A stretch of DNA of 64,000 nucleotides from an uncultured Arenicella sp. GTDB lineage: Bacteria > Pseudomonadota > Gammaproteobacteria > Arenicellales > Arenicellaceae. Positions 18,645-28,290 of this stretch are shown piece by piece. The translations under genes and the position numbers were made by a program. Every line of letters begins with the position of its first letter. Positions within the stretch are counted from its first letter, which is position 1. Below the pieces are notes generated by a model. That model was not told the DNA's origin, ran no database searches, and saw nothing but the letters and a program-made list of their open reading frames with translations. Location of the stretch: NCBI GenBank assembly GCA_947499305.1, contig CANMNN010000013.1, positions 1-64,000 of the forward strand, read 5' to 3'.

Positions 18645-19688
18645 TTAAACAATATGAACCTGTTGTTCAGACGAGCCACCTTTAATTTCACCGACCAAGA
18701 ACGCCGTCTCGCCAGCTTGGCTTAGAATCTCTAGGCTTTGTTCAACATCATCGGCACCAACTACGATGATCATACCTACACCGCAGTTAAACGTGCGGTA
18801 CATTTCGTAACGCTCGATATTCGCGGTATTCATCATCCAAGTGAAAAGTTCGGGCCACTGCCAGGATGACTCGTCAACAACCGCATGACAATTGTCAGGT
18901 AAAACACGGTTCAAATTACCCGGTATGCCGCCGCCAGTGATGTGCGCAAGTGCGTGTACATCAACGTGCTTTTGAAGTTCTAAGGCTGAGCGCACATAAA
19001 TTTTAGTCGGCGCCAATACCGCTTCAGCGAGTGGTTTGCCGCCGATTACAGTATCCATAGGCACTTCGTATGTATCGATCACTTTGCGGATCAGTGAATA
19101 GCCGTTCGAGTGCGCGCCAGTAGAAGCAAGTCCGATCAACTTATCACCGGCTTTGACTTTGCTGCCATCAATAATGTCGGCTTTTTCAACCGCGCCAACA
19201 CAAAAGCCGGCCAGATCATACTCCCCGGATTTGTACATGCCCGGCATCTCAGCCGTTTCGCCGCCAATAAGAGCAGCGTTGGCTTGAACGCAACCTTCGC
19301 CAATGCCTTCAACTACCTGAGCGGCAACTTCTGGCGTTAATTTTCCGGTAGCAAAGTAGTCTAAAAAGAATAAAGGTTCAGCACCTTGCACGATAACGTC
19401 GTTTACGCACATCGCAACTAAGTCGATGCCGATTGTGTCGTGTTTGTTTAAATCAAAGGCAAGCTTTAATTTGGTGCCAACGCCGTCTGTACCAGAAACC
19501 AAAATCGGCTCTTTATAGTTTTGAGGAACTTGAAATAATGCACCAAAACCGCCTAAACCACTGATGCAACCTTCGCGCTGCGTGCGTTTAGCTACGGGTT
19601 TGATTACGTCGATAAACGCATCTCCAGCGTCAATATCAACGCCAGCGTCACGGTAAGATAAAGATTCAGGTTTGTCAGATTGGGCCAC
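18645..19688 (-). CDS. purM: Phosphoribosylformylglycinamidine cyclo-ligase PurM
   Basis: AIR synthetase, the fifth step of purine synthesis. 347 residues, the normal length. Typical blocks are visible: [12 protein letters not shown] at the start, [14 protein letters not shown] (ATP and substrate loop), [22 protein letters not shown] and [11 protein letters not shown]. The start is a GTG (complement 19686-19688) with GGAG 9-12 nt upstream. It heads the purM-purN-DUF3108 run and is divergent from the phosphatidyltransferase gene across 227 bp. Confidence 0.97.
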   Translation of the reverse strand: MAQSDKPESLSYRDAGVDIDAGDAFIDVIKPVAKRTQREGCISGLGGFGALFQVPQNYKEPILVSGTDGVGTKLKLAFDLNKHDTIGIDLVAMCVNDVIVQGAEPLFFLDYFATGKLTPEVAAQVVEGIGEGCVQANAALIGGETAEMPGMYKSGEYDLAGFCVGAVEKADIIDGSKVKAGDKLIGLASTGAHSNGYSLIRKVIDTYEVPMDTVIGGKPLAEAVLAPTKIYVRSALELQKHVDVHALAHITGGGIPGNLNRVLPDNCHAVVDESSWQWPELFTWMMNTANIERYEMYRTFNCGVGMIIVVGADDVEQSLEILSQAGETAFLVGEIKGGSSEQQVHIV

Positions 19689-19915
19689 GAGGTCGCTCCG
19701 GGTTGTTGCCTTATCGACTGAGCTTTATTCGCTAAGCTTTTAGCTATTAAGTTGTCGACTTGGCCGAGTATTAAATGGCGCACGCCATCTCAGCAATTTA
19801 GGGGCGGTATTGTAGCGTTTTCCTTAGCTATTGTGTATCCAATAAAAGCTAGAGATAATCGCTTTTTATAAAATTAAAGCTCGCTATAGCGTGCCTTACT
19901 CTAAAATTCACAGCG

Positions 19916-20464
19916 ATGATGATTTATATCCCGAACCTGCTGACTCTAGCGCGCATTGGTATGGTGCCGTGGTTAGTAGTGTTACTTCAAAATCAGCAGT
20001 TTGCGCTGTCTTTGGTTGTGTTTGTCGTTGCCGGTTTAACTGATGCACTTGATGGCTTTATCGCAAAACGGTTTAACGCACAAACGTATTTAGGTTCTTT
20101 ACTCGACCCTCTTGCAGATAAGGGGTTGTTGGTTAGTAGTTACATCATGCTATCCGTGCTGGGTTTGATCCCATTCTGGCTTATGGTCGCAGTTGTGTTC
20201 AGAGATGTGATCATTGTTGGCGGCTATCTATTGATGGTGCTTTTCTTTGGTTCGGTTAAAATGCAGCCCTTGATTATCAGCAAAGTTAATACTTTTACGC
20301 AAATTGCATACATTGTTTTAGTATTGCTTGCCTTGGCGATGAATAGTGATTTTAGTGCGATCCAGCCTATCTTGAGCTATGCCGTATTAGCCACAAGCGT
20401 AATCAGCGGCTTAGCTTACGTTTATATATGGTCTATAAAAGCCACAAACAGTGATCAGCAATAA
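19916..20464 (+). CDS. CDP-alcohol phosphatidyltransferase, PgsA-like
   Basis: 182 residues, an integral membrane enzyme with about five membrane helices. The family motif is nearly complete: D43, D46-G47, A50-K51 (Lys for the usual Arg), G60, D64 and D68. It moves a phosphatidyl group from a CDP-diacylglycerol to an alcohol; the short length and position suggest a phosphatidylglycerophosphate synthase or related enzyme, but the substrate is not certain. It takes the place that PerM-type membrane proteins occupy beside hda and purM in Pseudomonas. hda starts 7 nt past its stop. Confidence 0.88.
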   Translation: MMIYIPNLLTLARIGMVPWLVVLLQNQQFALSLVVFVVAGLTDALDGFIAKRFNAQTYLGSLLDPLADKGLLVSSYIMLSVLGLIPFWLMVAVVFRDVIIVGGYLLMVLFFGSVKMQPLIISKVNTFTQIAYIVLVLLALAMNSDFSAIQPILSYAVLATSVISGLAYVYIWSIKATNSDQQ

Positions 20465-20471
20465 TTGCGAT

Positions 20472-21191
20472 ATGAGTGAAGCATCAAATCAATTGGCGTT
20501 AGCCCTAACTGGAAACGATAAAGCCTCGTTTGAGAACTATTGGGCAGAAGGAAGTGCTGAGCTAGTTAAGGTCATAAAAGCGAGTGCTGAAATTAAAGAG
20601 CCTGTTAGTGTCGACAAGCCTCGTGTGATTTATTTCTATGGTAATTCCGGAGTTGGCAAGAGCCACCTGATATTCGCTGCGCTTCGTCACGCTAAAGAAC
20701 GGAACGCAAAAACTAGTTACCTATCCTTAAGTGATGCTTATGTATCACCCGACATGTTGGCCGTGGTCGATGTTCATCACTTAGTATGTATTGATGATGT
20801 CGACGCGTGGGCAGGCTCTAAAGAAAAGGAGCGTGCCTTGTTTACGATGTTTGAGCAGGTCAAGCACGCTGGTGGTCAGCTTTTAATAAGCGCGACACGC
20901 CCACCCGACGCGGCGGAGTTTGTGATACCAGATTTAGTTAGTCGCTTATCGAGCGGTTTAATATACCCTCTGCACGAGTTGGATGATGAGCAACGTTTTG
21001 AAGCCCTTAAGATGCGGGCTAAGGCCCGGGGCTTATCTATCTCGGATGATAGCGTGCGTTATTTGATGAGCAGATCTTCTCGAGATACCGGCGAATTATT
21101 TGAGCTATTGGATAAGATTGATCACGCCTCATTGGTAGAGCAACGGCGAGTAACCATCCCGTTTTTGCAAAATTTGCTTAATCGAGATTGA
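20472..21191 (+). CDS. hda: DnaA regulatory inactivator Hda
   Basis: Hda binds the sliding clamp and DnaA and promotes hydrolysis of DnaA-bound ATP, preventing re-initiation. I choose the ATG at 20472 (239 residues) because it puts the N-terminal clamp-binding motif Q7-L-A-L-A-L at the expected place; an upstream ATG at 20451 would overlap the previous gene. The AAA+ core has Walker A FYGNSGVGKSHL and Walker B LVCIDDVDAW, plus a sensor-2-like arginine region (SRSSRDTGELFELLDKID). The DnaA-type DNA-binding domain is absent, as expected. The clamp motif differs from the E. coli-type QLSLPL. Confidence 0.93.
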   Translation: MSEASNQLALALTGNDKASFENYWAEGSAELVKVIKASAEIKEPVSVDKPRVIYFYGNSGVGKSHLIFAALRHAKERNAKTSYLSLSDAYVSPDMLAVVDVHHLVCIDDVDAWAGSKEKERALFTMFEQVKHAGGQLLISATRPPDAAEFVIPDLVSRLSSGLIYPLHELDDEQRFEALKMRAKARGLSISDDSVRYLMSRSSRDTGELFELLDKIDHASLVEQRRVTIPFLQNLLNRD

Positions 21192-21226
21192 GCGGTCTGA
21201 CAAAGTATCGACTTAAGAGATCAGTG

Positions 21227-21811
21227 CTAACCTTTTAGTGCAAGACCAAATCCAGCAATGCGTTTACCAAGAGCGATGCAGAGCGCCTTCTCATCATCGG
21301 AAATTGGCTTGTTATTACTAGAACCCGATACGTGGCTTGCGCCATAAGGCGTGCCTCCTGTCGTTGTTTTTGATAATGCGTGTTCAGTAAAGGGTAAGCC
21401 ACAGATCAACATTCCGTGGTGCAATAACGGGTTGAGCATTGATAACAAGGTTGACTCCTGACCGCCATGCATTGATGAGCTTGAGGTAAACACCGCAGCC
21501 GGTTTGCCGCTCAACGCGCCCGACATCCAAAGAGAGCTCGTGCTGTCGAGAAAAAATTTCATCGATGCTGACATATTTCCAAAGCGGGTAGGGCTGCCTA
21601 AGATTAACGCGTCGCAGGCCTCAAGGTCAGAAAGCTCGACCAATAGATCGCCAGTGTCTGTTTGTTGCCGTTGCGGTGCTTGGCTTGAAACCTCGGGCAC
21701 GCATCGAATAAGTGCATCACACCCATCGACGGATTCAACGCCACGAGCAATTAGTCGCGCCATTTTTTGTACTGAGCCAAGGCGGCTATCGTACACAATT
21801 AAGGTTTTCAT
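21227..21811 (-). CDS. WrbA-type NAD(P)H:quinone oxidoreductase, flavodoxin fold
   Basis: 194 residues. The FMN phosphate loop is DSRLGSVQKMA near the N terminus. The LGSPTRFGNMSASMKFFLD block and AVFTSSSSMHGGQESTLLS are family-typical of WrbA. It is a cytosolic two-electron reductase of quinones, often linked to oxidative stress. It lies back-to-back with hda (convergent) and just downstream of an arsC-like gene on the same strand (38 bp gap), so those two are probably co-transcribed. Confidence 0.88.
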   Translation of the reverse strand: MKTLIVYDSRLGSVQKMARLIARGVESVDGCDALIRCVPEVSSQAPQRQQTDTGDLLVELSDLEACDALILGSPTRFGNMSASMKFFLDSTSSLWMSGALSGKPAAVFTSSSSMHGGQESTLLSMLNPLLHHGMLICGLPFTEHALSKTTTGGTPYGASHVSGSSNNKPISDDEKALCIALGKRIAGFGLALKG

Positions 21812-21849
21812 AAAGATTTTAAGATAGGTTTGCGAGGCGGCTGTTTACG

Positions 21850-22200
21850 CTAATTTAGAATCGTAAGTACGTTTTCAGGTGGGCGGCCAATAACCACTTG
21901 ATCGCCAACGACAACAATCGGTCGTTCGATTAATTTAGGCGACTTAATCATGGCATCGATGAGTTGGTCTCGGCTCAGGTCTTGATTATCTAGTCCCAGC
22001 TCTTTGTATTCGGCTTCACCTTTGCGCATGAGTTGTTGGGGCTCTAACTCGAGGCCGCGCAATATGCTGTCGAGTTGTTGATGCGTTGGCGGTGTTTTTA
22101 AATACTCGACAATAGTCGGGTTTACACCGTTTTCTTCGAGTAATGCCAATGTCTGCCGAGATTTCGAGCACCTTGGGTTATGATAGATGGTAATTTCCAC
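21850..22200 (-). CDS. ArsC/YfgD-type glutaredoxin-fold reductase
   Basis: 116 residues. The active-site Cys is C11 in YHNPRCSKSRQT, and the arsenate-type arginine region is in ERPIVVVGDQVVIGRP. This resembles E. coli YfgD, which is adjacent to hda, as here. True arsenate reductase activity cannot be claimed, since no ars operon is present. The start is a GTG (complement 22198-22200) with GGAG 7-10 nt upstream. It is divergent from the YihY gene, with only 22 bp between the starts. Confidence 0.9.
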   Translation of the reverse strand: MEITIYHNPRCSKSRQTLALLEENGVNPTIVEYLKTPPTHQQLDSILRGLELEPQQLMRKGEAEYKELGLDNQDLSRDQLIDAMIKSPKLIERPIVVVGDQVVIGRPPENVLTILN

Positions 22201-22222
22201 AATGAGTCTCCAGTAAAATTCT

Positions 22223-23131
22223 ATGGGCGATTATTCTTTAAAGGCTAAGCTAACACAACTGTTTGAAATACCAATGGCCGTTATGCAGCGTTTTCGTTCA
22301 GATCGCTTGCCAAGACATGCCGCTTCACTTGCATTTAGTTCGCTCCTGGCGCTGGCTCCGATGATGGCGATCGCTCTAGCGGTGTTATCTTCTTTTGAGA
22401 ATATGGGCGATTTAGTAGAAAACTTCATATACCAATTTTTAGTTCCAGCGGCGGGTGATGATGTGAAAGTGTATCTAGATCAGTTCGCCACTGGTGCTGG
22501 TAAGCTAACCGCAGTTGGTACGGGCGCATTTCTTTTGACCGCGTTATTGTTGTTATCCAATATAGAATCATCTTTTAACGATATTTGGCGAATTAAAGAA
22601 GGCCGTACTCTTGGCGAAAAACTGACCGTATATTGGTCTTTGGTGACTCTTGGGCCGATTTTGATGGGCGCCAGCTTGACGATGTCTGCCTATGTGATGT
22701 CGTCCTCAATATTTGCCGGTCAGGTAGCAACAATTGGAGAGGTGCTGGTGCCAATAGTATTGACCGCGTCCGCTTTCTTATTGCTCTATTTAGTGATGCC
22801 CAATGTGCGCGTCAGTTTGATGCATGGCTTAGTTGGCGCTCTAGTTGCCTCGTTCTTGTTTGAAATGGCTAAACGAGGGTTCCAAACCTATTTAAAGAAC
22901 TTTGCTGACTATGAGGTAGTCTATGGCGCGTTGGCGGCTTTGCCTATCTTCTTGATTTGGATTTATCTATCCTGGGTCGTTGCGTTGATTGGCGCCGAGG
23001 TTGTTGCAGTTCTGCAGCAAAAAAAGCTGCTTGAGCACACTGTCCTTGATCGTATCGAGAGTAATTTCAGCAAGGTCAACGTGTACCACAACTCAGTGAT
23101 TAATCGCGATACTGAGAACCAGAAAGACTAA
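22223..23131 (+). CDS. YihY/BrkB family inner membrane protein
   Basis: 302 residues. Six or so membrane helices: around residues 40-60 (SSLLALAPMMAIALAVLSS), 100-115, 140-165, 180-200, 210-230 and 245-265. YihY family members were once misnamed ribonuclease BN; their function is not settled. The family hallmark is the early LPRHAASLAFSSLLALAP segment. The stop codon overlaps that of the convergent lytic transglycosylase by 4 bp. Confidence 0.9.
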   Translation: MGDYSLKAKLTQLFEIPMAVMQRFRSDRLPRHAASLAFSSLLALAPMMAIALAVLSSFENMGDLVENFIYQFLVPAAGDDVKVYLDQFATGAGKLTAVGTGAFLLTALLLLSNIESSFNDIWRIKEGRTLGEKLTVYWSLVTLGPILMGASLTMSAYVMSSSIFAGQVATIGEVLVPIVLTASAFLLLYLVMPNVRVSLMHGLVGALVASFLFEMAKRGFQTYLKNFADYEVVYGALAALPIFLIWIYLSWVVALIGAEVVAVLQQKKLLEHTVLDRIESNFSKVNVYHNSVINRDTENQKD

Positions 23132-23814
23132 TTTAAGTTTAATCGATCGGTGATCGACTCACTGGCGCTGATGATTGTTCGTTGTTCATAATTGCGCGAG
23201 TATTTATCGCCCTTGAACTGCCAACGCTGCTGTAGACGGTTTAATACTTTGTCTGAATAAACGGTTCGACCGCGAGAGCCATTGTAGGCTGCAAGTGCTT
23301 GCGCGGTAGTAGGAAATTTGTCGATATAGTGGCGCAGAATTGTGCAGCCATATCGTAAGCTAACCCGATATTGAAATAAGTCGTCTTCGACATTACCGTA
23401 TACCTCTTTCCAAAATGGCATAACCTGCATCAGGCCTTGCGCGCCAGCGTGAGATATTGCATGGCGATTGAAGTTACTTTCTATATCAATGACCGCCAGA
23501 ACTAATTGAGGGTCCAGGTCGGCGCGTCTGGCTTCTTCTAGCACCGTTTTCAAGAGGTCGATCCGATAATGTGGGTCGGGTATTCGGCGCGCGATTTTCG
23601 TCGACATGGTTGATAGCCAGGTAAGCAAATCAAGGTCTGTTCGCCTTTCTTGCGGGCTATAAGTGGCGTTTCTAAGGGCTTGTATCAACTCAGGGTTTTT
23701 GTGTTGTACTGAGTTGTTTTTGCGCTCAAGGCTGTTGCTCTGCGCCATTGAAGGCAGGGCAGCGCTCATTGGAAGAGCTAAGGTGATGAGTATCTTGAGT
23801 TGGTGAAAACGCAT
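23128..23814 (-). CDS. Periplasmic lytic transglycosylase, SLT domain
   Basis: 228 residues. Signal peptide residues 1-24 (KILITLALPMSAALPSMA). The SLT fold spans about 90-205, with catalytic E112 in VIDIESNFNR, then HAGAQGLMQVMPFW and ALAAYNGSRGRTVY. It cleaves peptidoglycan glycan strands to 1,6-anhydromuropeptides. No LysM or lipobox is present, so it is soluble in the periplasm. It lies directly downstream of proS on the same strand (23 bp), an arrangement known in other gammaproteobacteria. Confidence 0.92.
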   Translation of the reverse strand: MRFHQLKILITLALPMSAALPSMAQSNSLERKNNSVQHKNPELIQALRNATYSPQERRTDLDLLTWLSTMSTKIARRIPDPHYRIDLLKTVLEEARRADLDPQLVLAVIDIESNFNRHAISHAGAQGLMQVMPFWKEVYGNVEDDLFQYRVSLRYGCTILRHYIDKFPTTAQALAAYNGSRGRTVYSDKVLNRLQQRWQFKGDKYSRNYEQRTIISASESITDRLNLN

Positions 23815-23837
23815 GGCTAGTTAACAGGTTTGCTGAG

Positions 23838-25562
23838 TCAAGCGAGCGCCGCTTTTAAGAACTCTAGAATTGAATCTTGAGCAACATCTTCAGCCGATTC
23901 AGCACGTCTGTTTTTATACTCGATCATACCTTTATCTAGACTCTTCTCACCGACGACGACTCGATGCGGAATTCCAATTAAGTCTGCGTCAGCAAACATA
24001 ATGCCAGGGCGCTCATTGCGATCATCTAACAAAACCTCAATCCCAGAAGCCGTCAATTCTTGATAAAGCTCGTCGCACACGGCCTTAACTTTTTCAGATT
24101 TGTTATAGCCGATCGGTGTGACAACCAATTTGAACGGGGCAATTGCGTCTGGCCAAATGATGCCACGATCATCGTGGTTTTGCTCGATAGCGGCCGCTAC
24201 GATGCGTGAAACGCCAATGCCATAACAGCCCATCTGCATAAACGCGGCTTTACCGTTATTGTCCAAACAGGTCGCATTCATTGCCTCGCTATACTTGGTG
24301 CCGAGTTGGAAAATATGCCCAACCTCAATACCGCGAGTAATAGATAAGCGAGAATCTTCTTGCTCGTCAGTCGCCCGCGCACACAAGTCGCCAGCAACAA
24401 CCTTACGCAAATCAAATTCGATAGGCTCAGCGCAGTCGCGAACCCAATTCACACCTGTTAAATGAACATCGTCCTCGTTAGCGCCACAGATAAAATCGGA
24501 TAAATTAACCGCTGATCGATCTGCGATAATTGGTAAATCCAGACCAACAGTGCCGATTGACCCGGGAGCACAACCTGCTGCGCTTTGAATTTCTTCATCG
24601 CTCGCCCAGCTTAATGGGCTTGCTACAAGTTCGTGTTTCTCTGCTTTTAATTCGTTTAACTCATGATCGCCACGCAATACTAAAGCCACCACAGTGCCTT
24701 CTTCTGCGCCCTTAACCAAAAGTGTTTTAATTGTTGATTCAATTGGTGCATCAAGGAAATCGCAGATTGCTGCGATAGTGTGCTGCCCTGGCGTGTCTAC
24801 GCGTTTAAGATCTTCGCTTGGCGCAGATCGTTCATTACCAACTTGCAAAGCTTCAGCTAGTTCTACATTTGAGGCGTAGTCGTACTTATCGCACACCGCG
24901 ATGGCGTCTTCACCTGAGTCAGCTAAAACATGGAATTCATGTGATGCATTCCCGCCGATGCTGCCAGTGTCGGCCTCTACTGCACGAAAGCCTAGTCCTA
25001 ATCGGCTAAATATTGTGCTGTATGCTTGATACATGACATCATAAGTCTCTTGTAGCCCCGCATGGTCTAGGTGAAAGGAGTAGGCATCTTTCATTACGAA
25101 TTCGCGCGATCGCATCACACCAAAACGAGGGCGCCGCTCATCACGAAACTTGGTTTGAATTTGGTAAAAATTAGCAGGTAATTGCTTGTAGCTGCGAATC
25201 TCATTCGCCATTAAAGAGCCGATCACTTCTTCATGGGTTGGGCCATACGCAAAATCACGACCATGGCGGTCTTTCATGCGAAGAAGTTCGCCTCCATACA
25301 TCTCCCAACGGCCAGACTCTTGCCAAAGCTCGGCAGGTTGAACTGATGGCATCAACAGCTCTTGTGCGCCAGCGCGATTCATTTCTTCTCGCACAACGTT
25401 CTCAACTTTGCGCATTACTCGTAAACCAGCAGGCAGCCAAGTGTAAATGCCGGCCGCAACTTTGCGGATCATGCCTGCGCGCAGCATAAGCTGGTGGCTA
25501 ATGATTTCAGCGTCAGCAGGTGTTTCTTTTAGAGTTGAAAGTAAGAAATTCGAAGTGCGCAT
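23838..25562 (-). CDS. proS: Prolyl-tRNA synthetase, bacterial type
   Basis: 574 residues, the normal size for the long bacterial ProRS with an editing insertion. Class II motif 1 region is around [20 protein letters not shown], and motif 2 is around [19 protein letters not shown]. The editing INS domain is roughly 225-405. Motif 3 is within [13 protein letters not shown]. The C-terminal anticodon-binding domain ([20 protein letters not shown] onward) is complete. Leads a two-gene unit with the lytic transglycosylase. Confidence 0.97.
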   Translation of the reverse strand: MRTSNFLLSTLKETPADAEIISHQLMLRAGMIRKVAAGIYTWLPAGLRVMRKVENVVREEMNRAGAQELLMPSVQPAELWQESGRWEMYGGELLRMKDRHGRDFAYGPTHEEVIGSLMANEIRSYKQLPANFYQIQTKFRDERRPRFGVMRSREFVMKDAYSFHLDHAGLQETYDVMYQAYSTIFSRLGLGFRAVEADTGSIGGNASHEFHVLADSGEDAIAVCDKYDYASNVELAEALQVGNERSAPSEDLKRVDTPGQHTIAAICDFLDAPIESTIKTLLVKGAEEGTVVALVLRGDHELNELKAEKHELVASPLSWASDEEIQSAAGCAPGSIGTVGLDLPIIADRSAVNLSDFICGANEDDVHLTGVNWVRDCAEPIEFDLRKVVAGDLCARATDEQEDSRLSITRGIEVGHIFQLGTKYSEAMNATCLDNNGKAAFMQMGCYGIGVSRIVAAAIEQNHDDRGIIWPDAIAPFKLVVTPIGYNKSEKVKAVCDELYQELTASGIEVLLDDRNERPGIMFADADLIGIPHRVVVGEKSLDKGMIEYKNRRAESAEDVAQDSILEFLKAALA

Positions 25563-25793
25563 GAGTTAATACATCTATATTAAATTTTTTGTGTTCAGCA
25601 GGCGATTTTAACGGAAACTTTATATTAATTCAGTGCTTTAGTGACGGATGTTGAACTTTATTCGACATACAAAGCCAAACATTGGACAACAACAGCGAAG
25701 CATCTCGATTTTTGTTAAACTGTATTTCTGAAATAACAGGCGATCAGGCTTGGTCTGTAGCCTTGTAAAACTAACCTCTATATACGCTTTCTT

Positions 25794-27320
25794 ATGGCCA
25801 CAATCAGACAAGACGATCTCATCGACAGCGTTGCAGATGCTCTGCAATTTATCTCTTACTATCACCCGAAAGACTTTGTAGATGCGATGCACAACGCGTA
25901 TTTACGTGAAGAATCGCAAGCCGCCAAAGATGCCATGGCGCAGATTTTGATTAACTCGCGCATGTGCGCTGAGGGTCGTCGCCCAATTTGCCAAGATACT
26001 GGCATTGTGACGGTGTTCGCCAAAGTTGGTATGGATGTAACTTGGGATGCCGAGATGTCGGTCACTGACATGATCAATGAAGGTGTTCGTCGGGCATACA
26101 AACACCCTGATAACGTATTACGTGCCTCAATTTTGGCCGATCCACTTGGCGCTCGAACAAACACTAAAGACAACACGCCTGCGGTGATCCACTATGAGGT
26201 CGTCGAAGGTGATACGGTAGAGATCGAACTCGCAGCAAAAGGTGGTGGCTCCGAGAATAAATCCAAAATGGTGATGTTGAATCCGAGCGACTCATTAGTT
26301 GATTGGGTACTGAAAACTGTTCCTACCATGGGCGCAGGCTGGTGCCCACCAGGCATGCTTGGTATAGGCGTTGGTGGAACGGCTGAGAAATCGGCAGTAC
26401 TGGCAAAACAAGTTTTAATGGAACCCGTCGATATTCATGAGCTTATTGCCCGAGGCCCTAACTCACGTGTTGAGGAACTTCGGTTAGAGATTTTTGAAAA
26501 GGTAAATCAACTCGGTATCGGCGCACAAGGTTTGGGCGGTCTAACTACTGTACTTGATGTCAAAATCAAAGATTACCCGACGCATGCAGCATCGAAACCG
26601 GTCACGATGATTCCGAACTGTGCTGCAACCCGTCACGCGCACTTTACCTTGCGTGGCAATGGCCCAGCGTTGCAAACGCCTCCGAGCTTAAGCGACTGGC
26701 CAGAGATTACTTGGGACGTTGGCCCAAGCACTCGTAAAGTCAATCTCGATACGCTCAAGAAGGGCGATATGCTCGAGTGGCAACCCGGCGAAACAGTATT
26801 GTTGTCTGGCAAATTGTTAACCGGCCGTGATGCGGCTCATAAACGCATTCAATCCCTGTTAGAAAGTGGTGAAGGCTTACCTGAAGGCGTTGATTTTACC
26901 GATCGCTTTATTTATTACGTAGGCCCAGTTGATGCTGTTCGAGATGAAGCAGTAGGCCCTGCGGGCCCGACGACGGCGACACGTATGGATAAATTCACAG
27001 ATATGATGCTCGAGCAAACGGGTTTAATCGGAATGGTTGGTAAAGCAGAGCGTGGGCCAGCTACTTGTGATTCAATAGCGAAACATAAGGCGGTTTATTT
27101 GATGGCTGTCGGCGGCGCCGCATACCTAGTATCAAAAGCAATTACCAACGCAAAGGTTATCGCTTTCCCTGAGTTAGGAATGGAAGCGATTCAAGAGTTT
27201 GAGATTAAGGACATGCCAGTAACAGTTGCGGTAGATACCCAAGGTGAGTCGGTACACACAACTGGCCCTGCAAAGTGGCAAAGTATTATTTCAGATAAGA
27301 TTAAAGTTGAAGTAGTTTAG
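25794..27320 (+). CDS. Fumarate hydratase, class I ([4Fe-4S])
   Basis: 508 residues. This reversibly hydrates fumarate to malate in the TCA cycle; the E. coli FumA/FumB type. The three Fe-S cysteines are at C66 (RPICQDTG), C184 (AGWCPPGMLG) and C276 (IPNCAATRHAHF), with spacings close to those of FumA. The C-terminal beta domain carries GPTTATRMDKFTDMML and VGKAERGPATCDSIAKH. The Fe-S cluster makes it oxygen-sensitive, and a sodB superoxide dismutase is 18 kb away. No clear ribosome site precedes the ATG. Confidence 0.95.
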   Translation: MATIRQDDLIDSVADALQFISYYHPKDFVDAMHNAYLREESQAAKDAMAQILINSRMCAEGRRPICQDTGIVTVFAKVGMDVTWDAEMSVTDMINEGVRRAYKHPDNVLRASILADPLGARTNTKDNTPAVIHYEVVEGDTVEIELAAKGGGSENKSKMVMLNPSDSLVDWVLKTVPTMGAGWCPPGMLGIGVGGTAEKSAVLAKQVLMEPVDIHELIARGPNSRVEELRLEIFEKVNQLGIGAQGLGGLTTVLDVKIKDYPTHAASKPVTMIPNCAATRHAHFTLRGNGPALQTPPSLSDWPEITWDVGPSTRKVNLDTLKKGDMLEWQPGETVLLSGKLLTGRDAAHKRIQSLLESGEGLPEGVDFTDRFIYYVGPVDAVRDEAVGPAGPTTATRMDKFTDMMLEQTGLIGMVGKAERGPATCDSIAKHKAVYLMAVGGAAYLVSKAITNAKVIAFPELGMEAIQEFEIKDMPVTVAVDTQGESVHTTGPAKWQSIISDKIKVEVV

Positions 27321-27519
27321 GCTTCAGTTTAGGCAATGATTACTTCGTTACAAATTTCTTTTAAACGCAGTAGTCATTGGTTAAAATAATAAAGGTATCG
27401 AATGATGTCGGGGATCATAATTCATGCCGATGCACAAACTTACTGATGTGATTTAAGTATTCCTAATCAGTATGTTCAACGTATTTCAAACTATAAATAA
27501 AATTACACACGGAGTCGTA

Positions 27520-28116
27520 ATGAAACTCAAATTAATAATGGGGCTTTTAGCGCTAAGCTTTCTTTCTGGCTGTGCCTTTACAGTTCATGATTTACCTGTG
27601 AATTATGAATACACAAAGGCGATCGACCTACCTCATAAAGCTAATTACCCAGAAATAAACATTACTGATGTTGTAGATGTTCGCACGGTTGCTAACCCGC
27701 GCATGATCATGAATCAGCAAAACGGTTATGGTCAAACGACAACTGGAGGCTGGCAAGCAGAAAAAGAGCTGTCTCTAATTATAAAAGATGCGCTCGTACA
27801 AGGTGTCAAGCAAGCTAAACTTGATCAATTTAGCGGCCGAAAAGTGCAACTCAGTGGAGAACTAGTTGATGTTACCTCTAATATCGTTGCAGGTTGGACC
27901 AGTGGAACCATAAATATGAAAGTATCTGTAAAGCTCACCGCTCGAGATGTTGGTACAGGTAAAATTTTATGGAAAGACACTATGTTCGGTGACGGCACTA
28001 GCAGTAAAAAAAGTGCCATCAAGCCTTTGCTTGTTGAGGCCTTTAGCAATTCCTTGGACGATTTAGTGGATAATCTATTTAGCGATGAGTATTTCCAGCA
28101 AAGCGTCTTAGATTAG
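27520..28116 (+). CDS. YajG-like outer-membrane lipoprotein
   Basis: 198 residues from the ATG at 27520, which has GGAG 6 nt upstream; an ATG 16 codons earlier would spoil the signal sequence. The lipobox is LSGC at residues 15-18, and the residue after Cys is Ala, so it should be sorted to the outer membrane. The rest resembles YajG (VVDVRTVANPRMIMNQQNGY, IKDALVQGVKQAKL). YajG has no established biochemical function. A monocistronic gene ending in a strong terminator at 28161-28191. Confidence 0.75.
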   Translation: MKLKLIMGLLALSFLSGCAFTVHDLPVNYEYTKAIDLPHKANYPEINITDVVDVRTVANPRMIMNQQNGYGQTTTGGWQAEKELSLIIKDALVQGVKQAKLDQFSGRKVQLSGELVDVTSNIVAGWTSGTINMKVSVKLTARDVGTGKILWKDTMFGDGTSSKKSAIKPLLVEAFSNSLDDLVDNLFSDEYFQQSVLD

Positions 28117-28131
28117 TGTCTATAGTATTCA

Positions 28132-28151
28132 AGTAGAAATTTCTTTCTACT
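28132..28151. repeat. Perfect 8-bp inverted repeat after the lipoprotein gene
   Basis: AGTAGAAA-TTTC-TTTCTACT, 16 nt past the stop and 10 nt before the terminator. Confidence 0.5.
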
Positions 28152-28160
28152 GAGTAAATA

Positions 28161-28191
28161 AAAAGGGAGCCTATACAGGGCTCCCTTTTTT
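28161..28191 (+). terminator. Rho-independent terminator
   Basis: AAAAGGGAGCC, loop TATACA, GGGCTCCC, then T6. A strong stem with A/T flanks, so it works in both directions. It serves the lipoprotein gene. Confidence 0.85.
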
Positions 28192-28290
28192 ATGTTGAAA
28201 AGCAACAGGGTGTTAGTCAATTGATAGTAAATCCCGTTAAAGTGGACACTGACGAAAACACCTCACGCTTGACCGGTTAGTCAATGGATC

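Noticed and set aside
21850-22200. Naming the glutaredoxin-like gene a functional arsenate reductase
   Set aside because: No arsenic operon is nearby, and E. coli YfgD beside hda has the same placement without that proven role.
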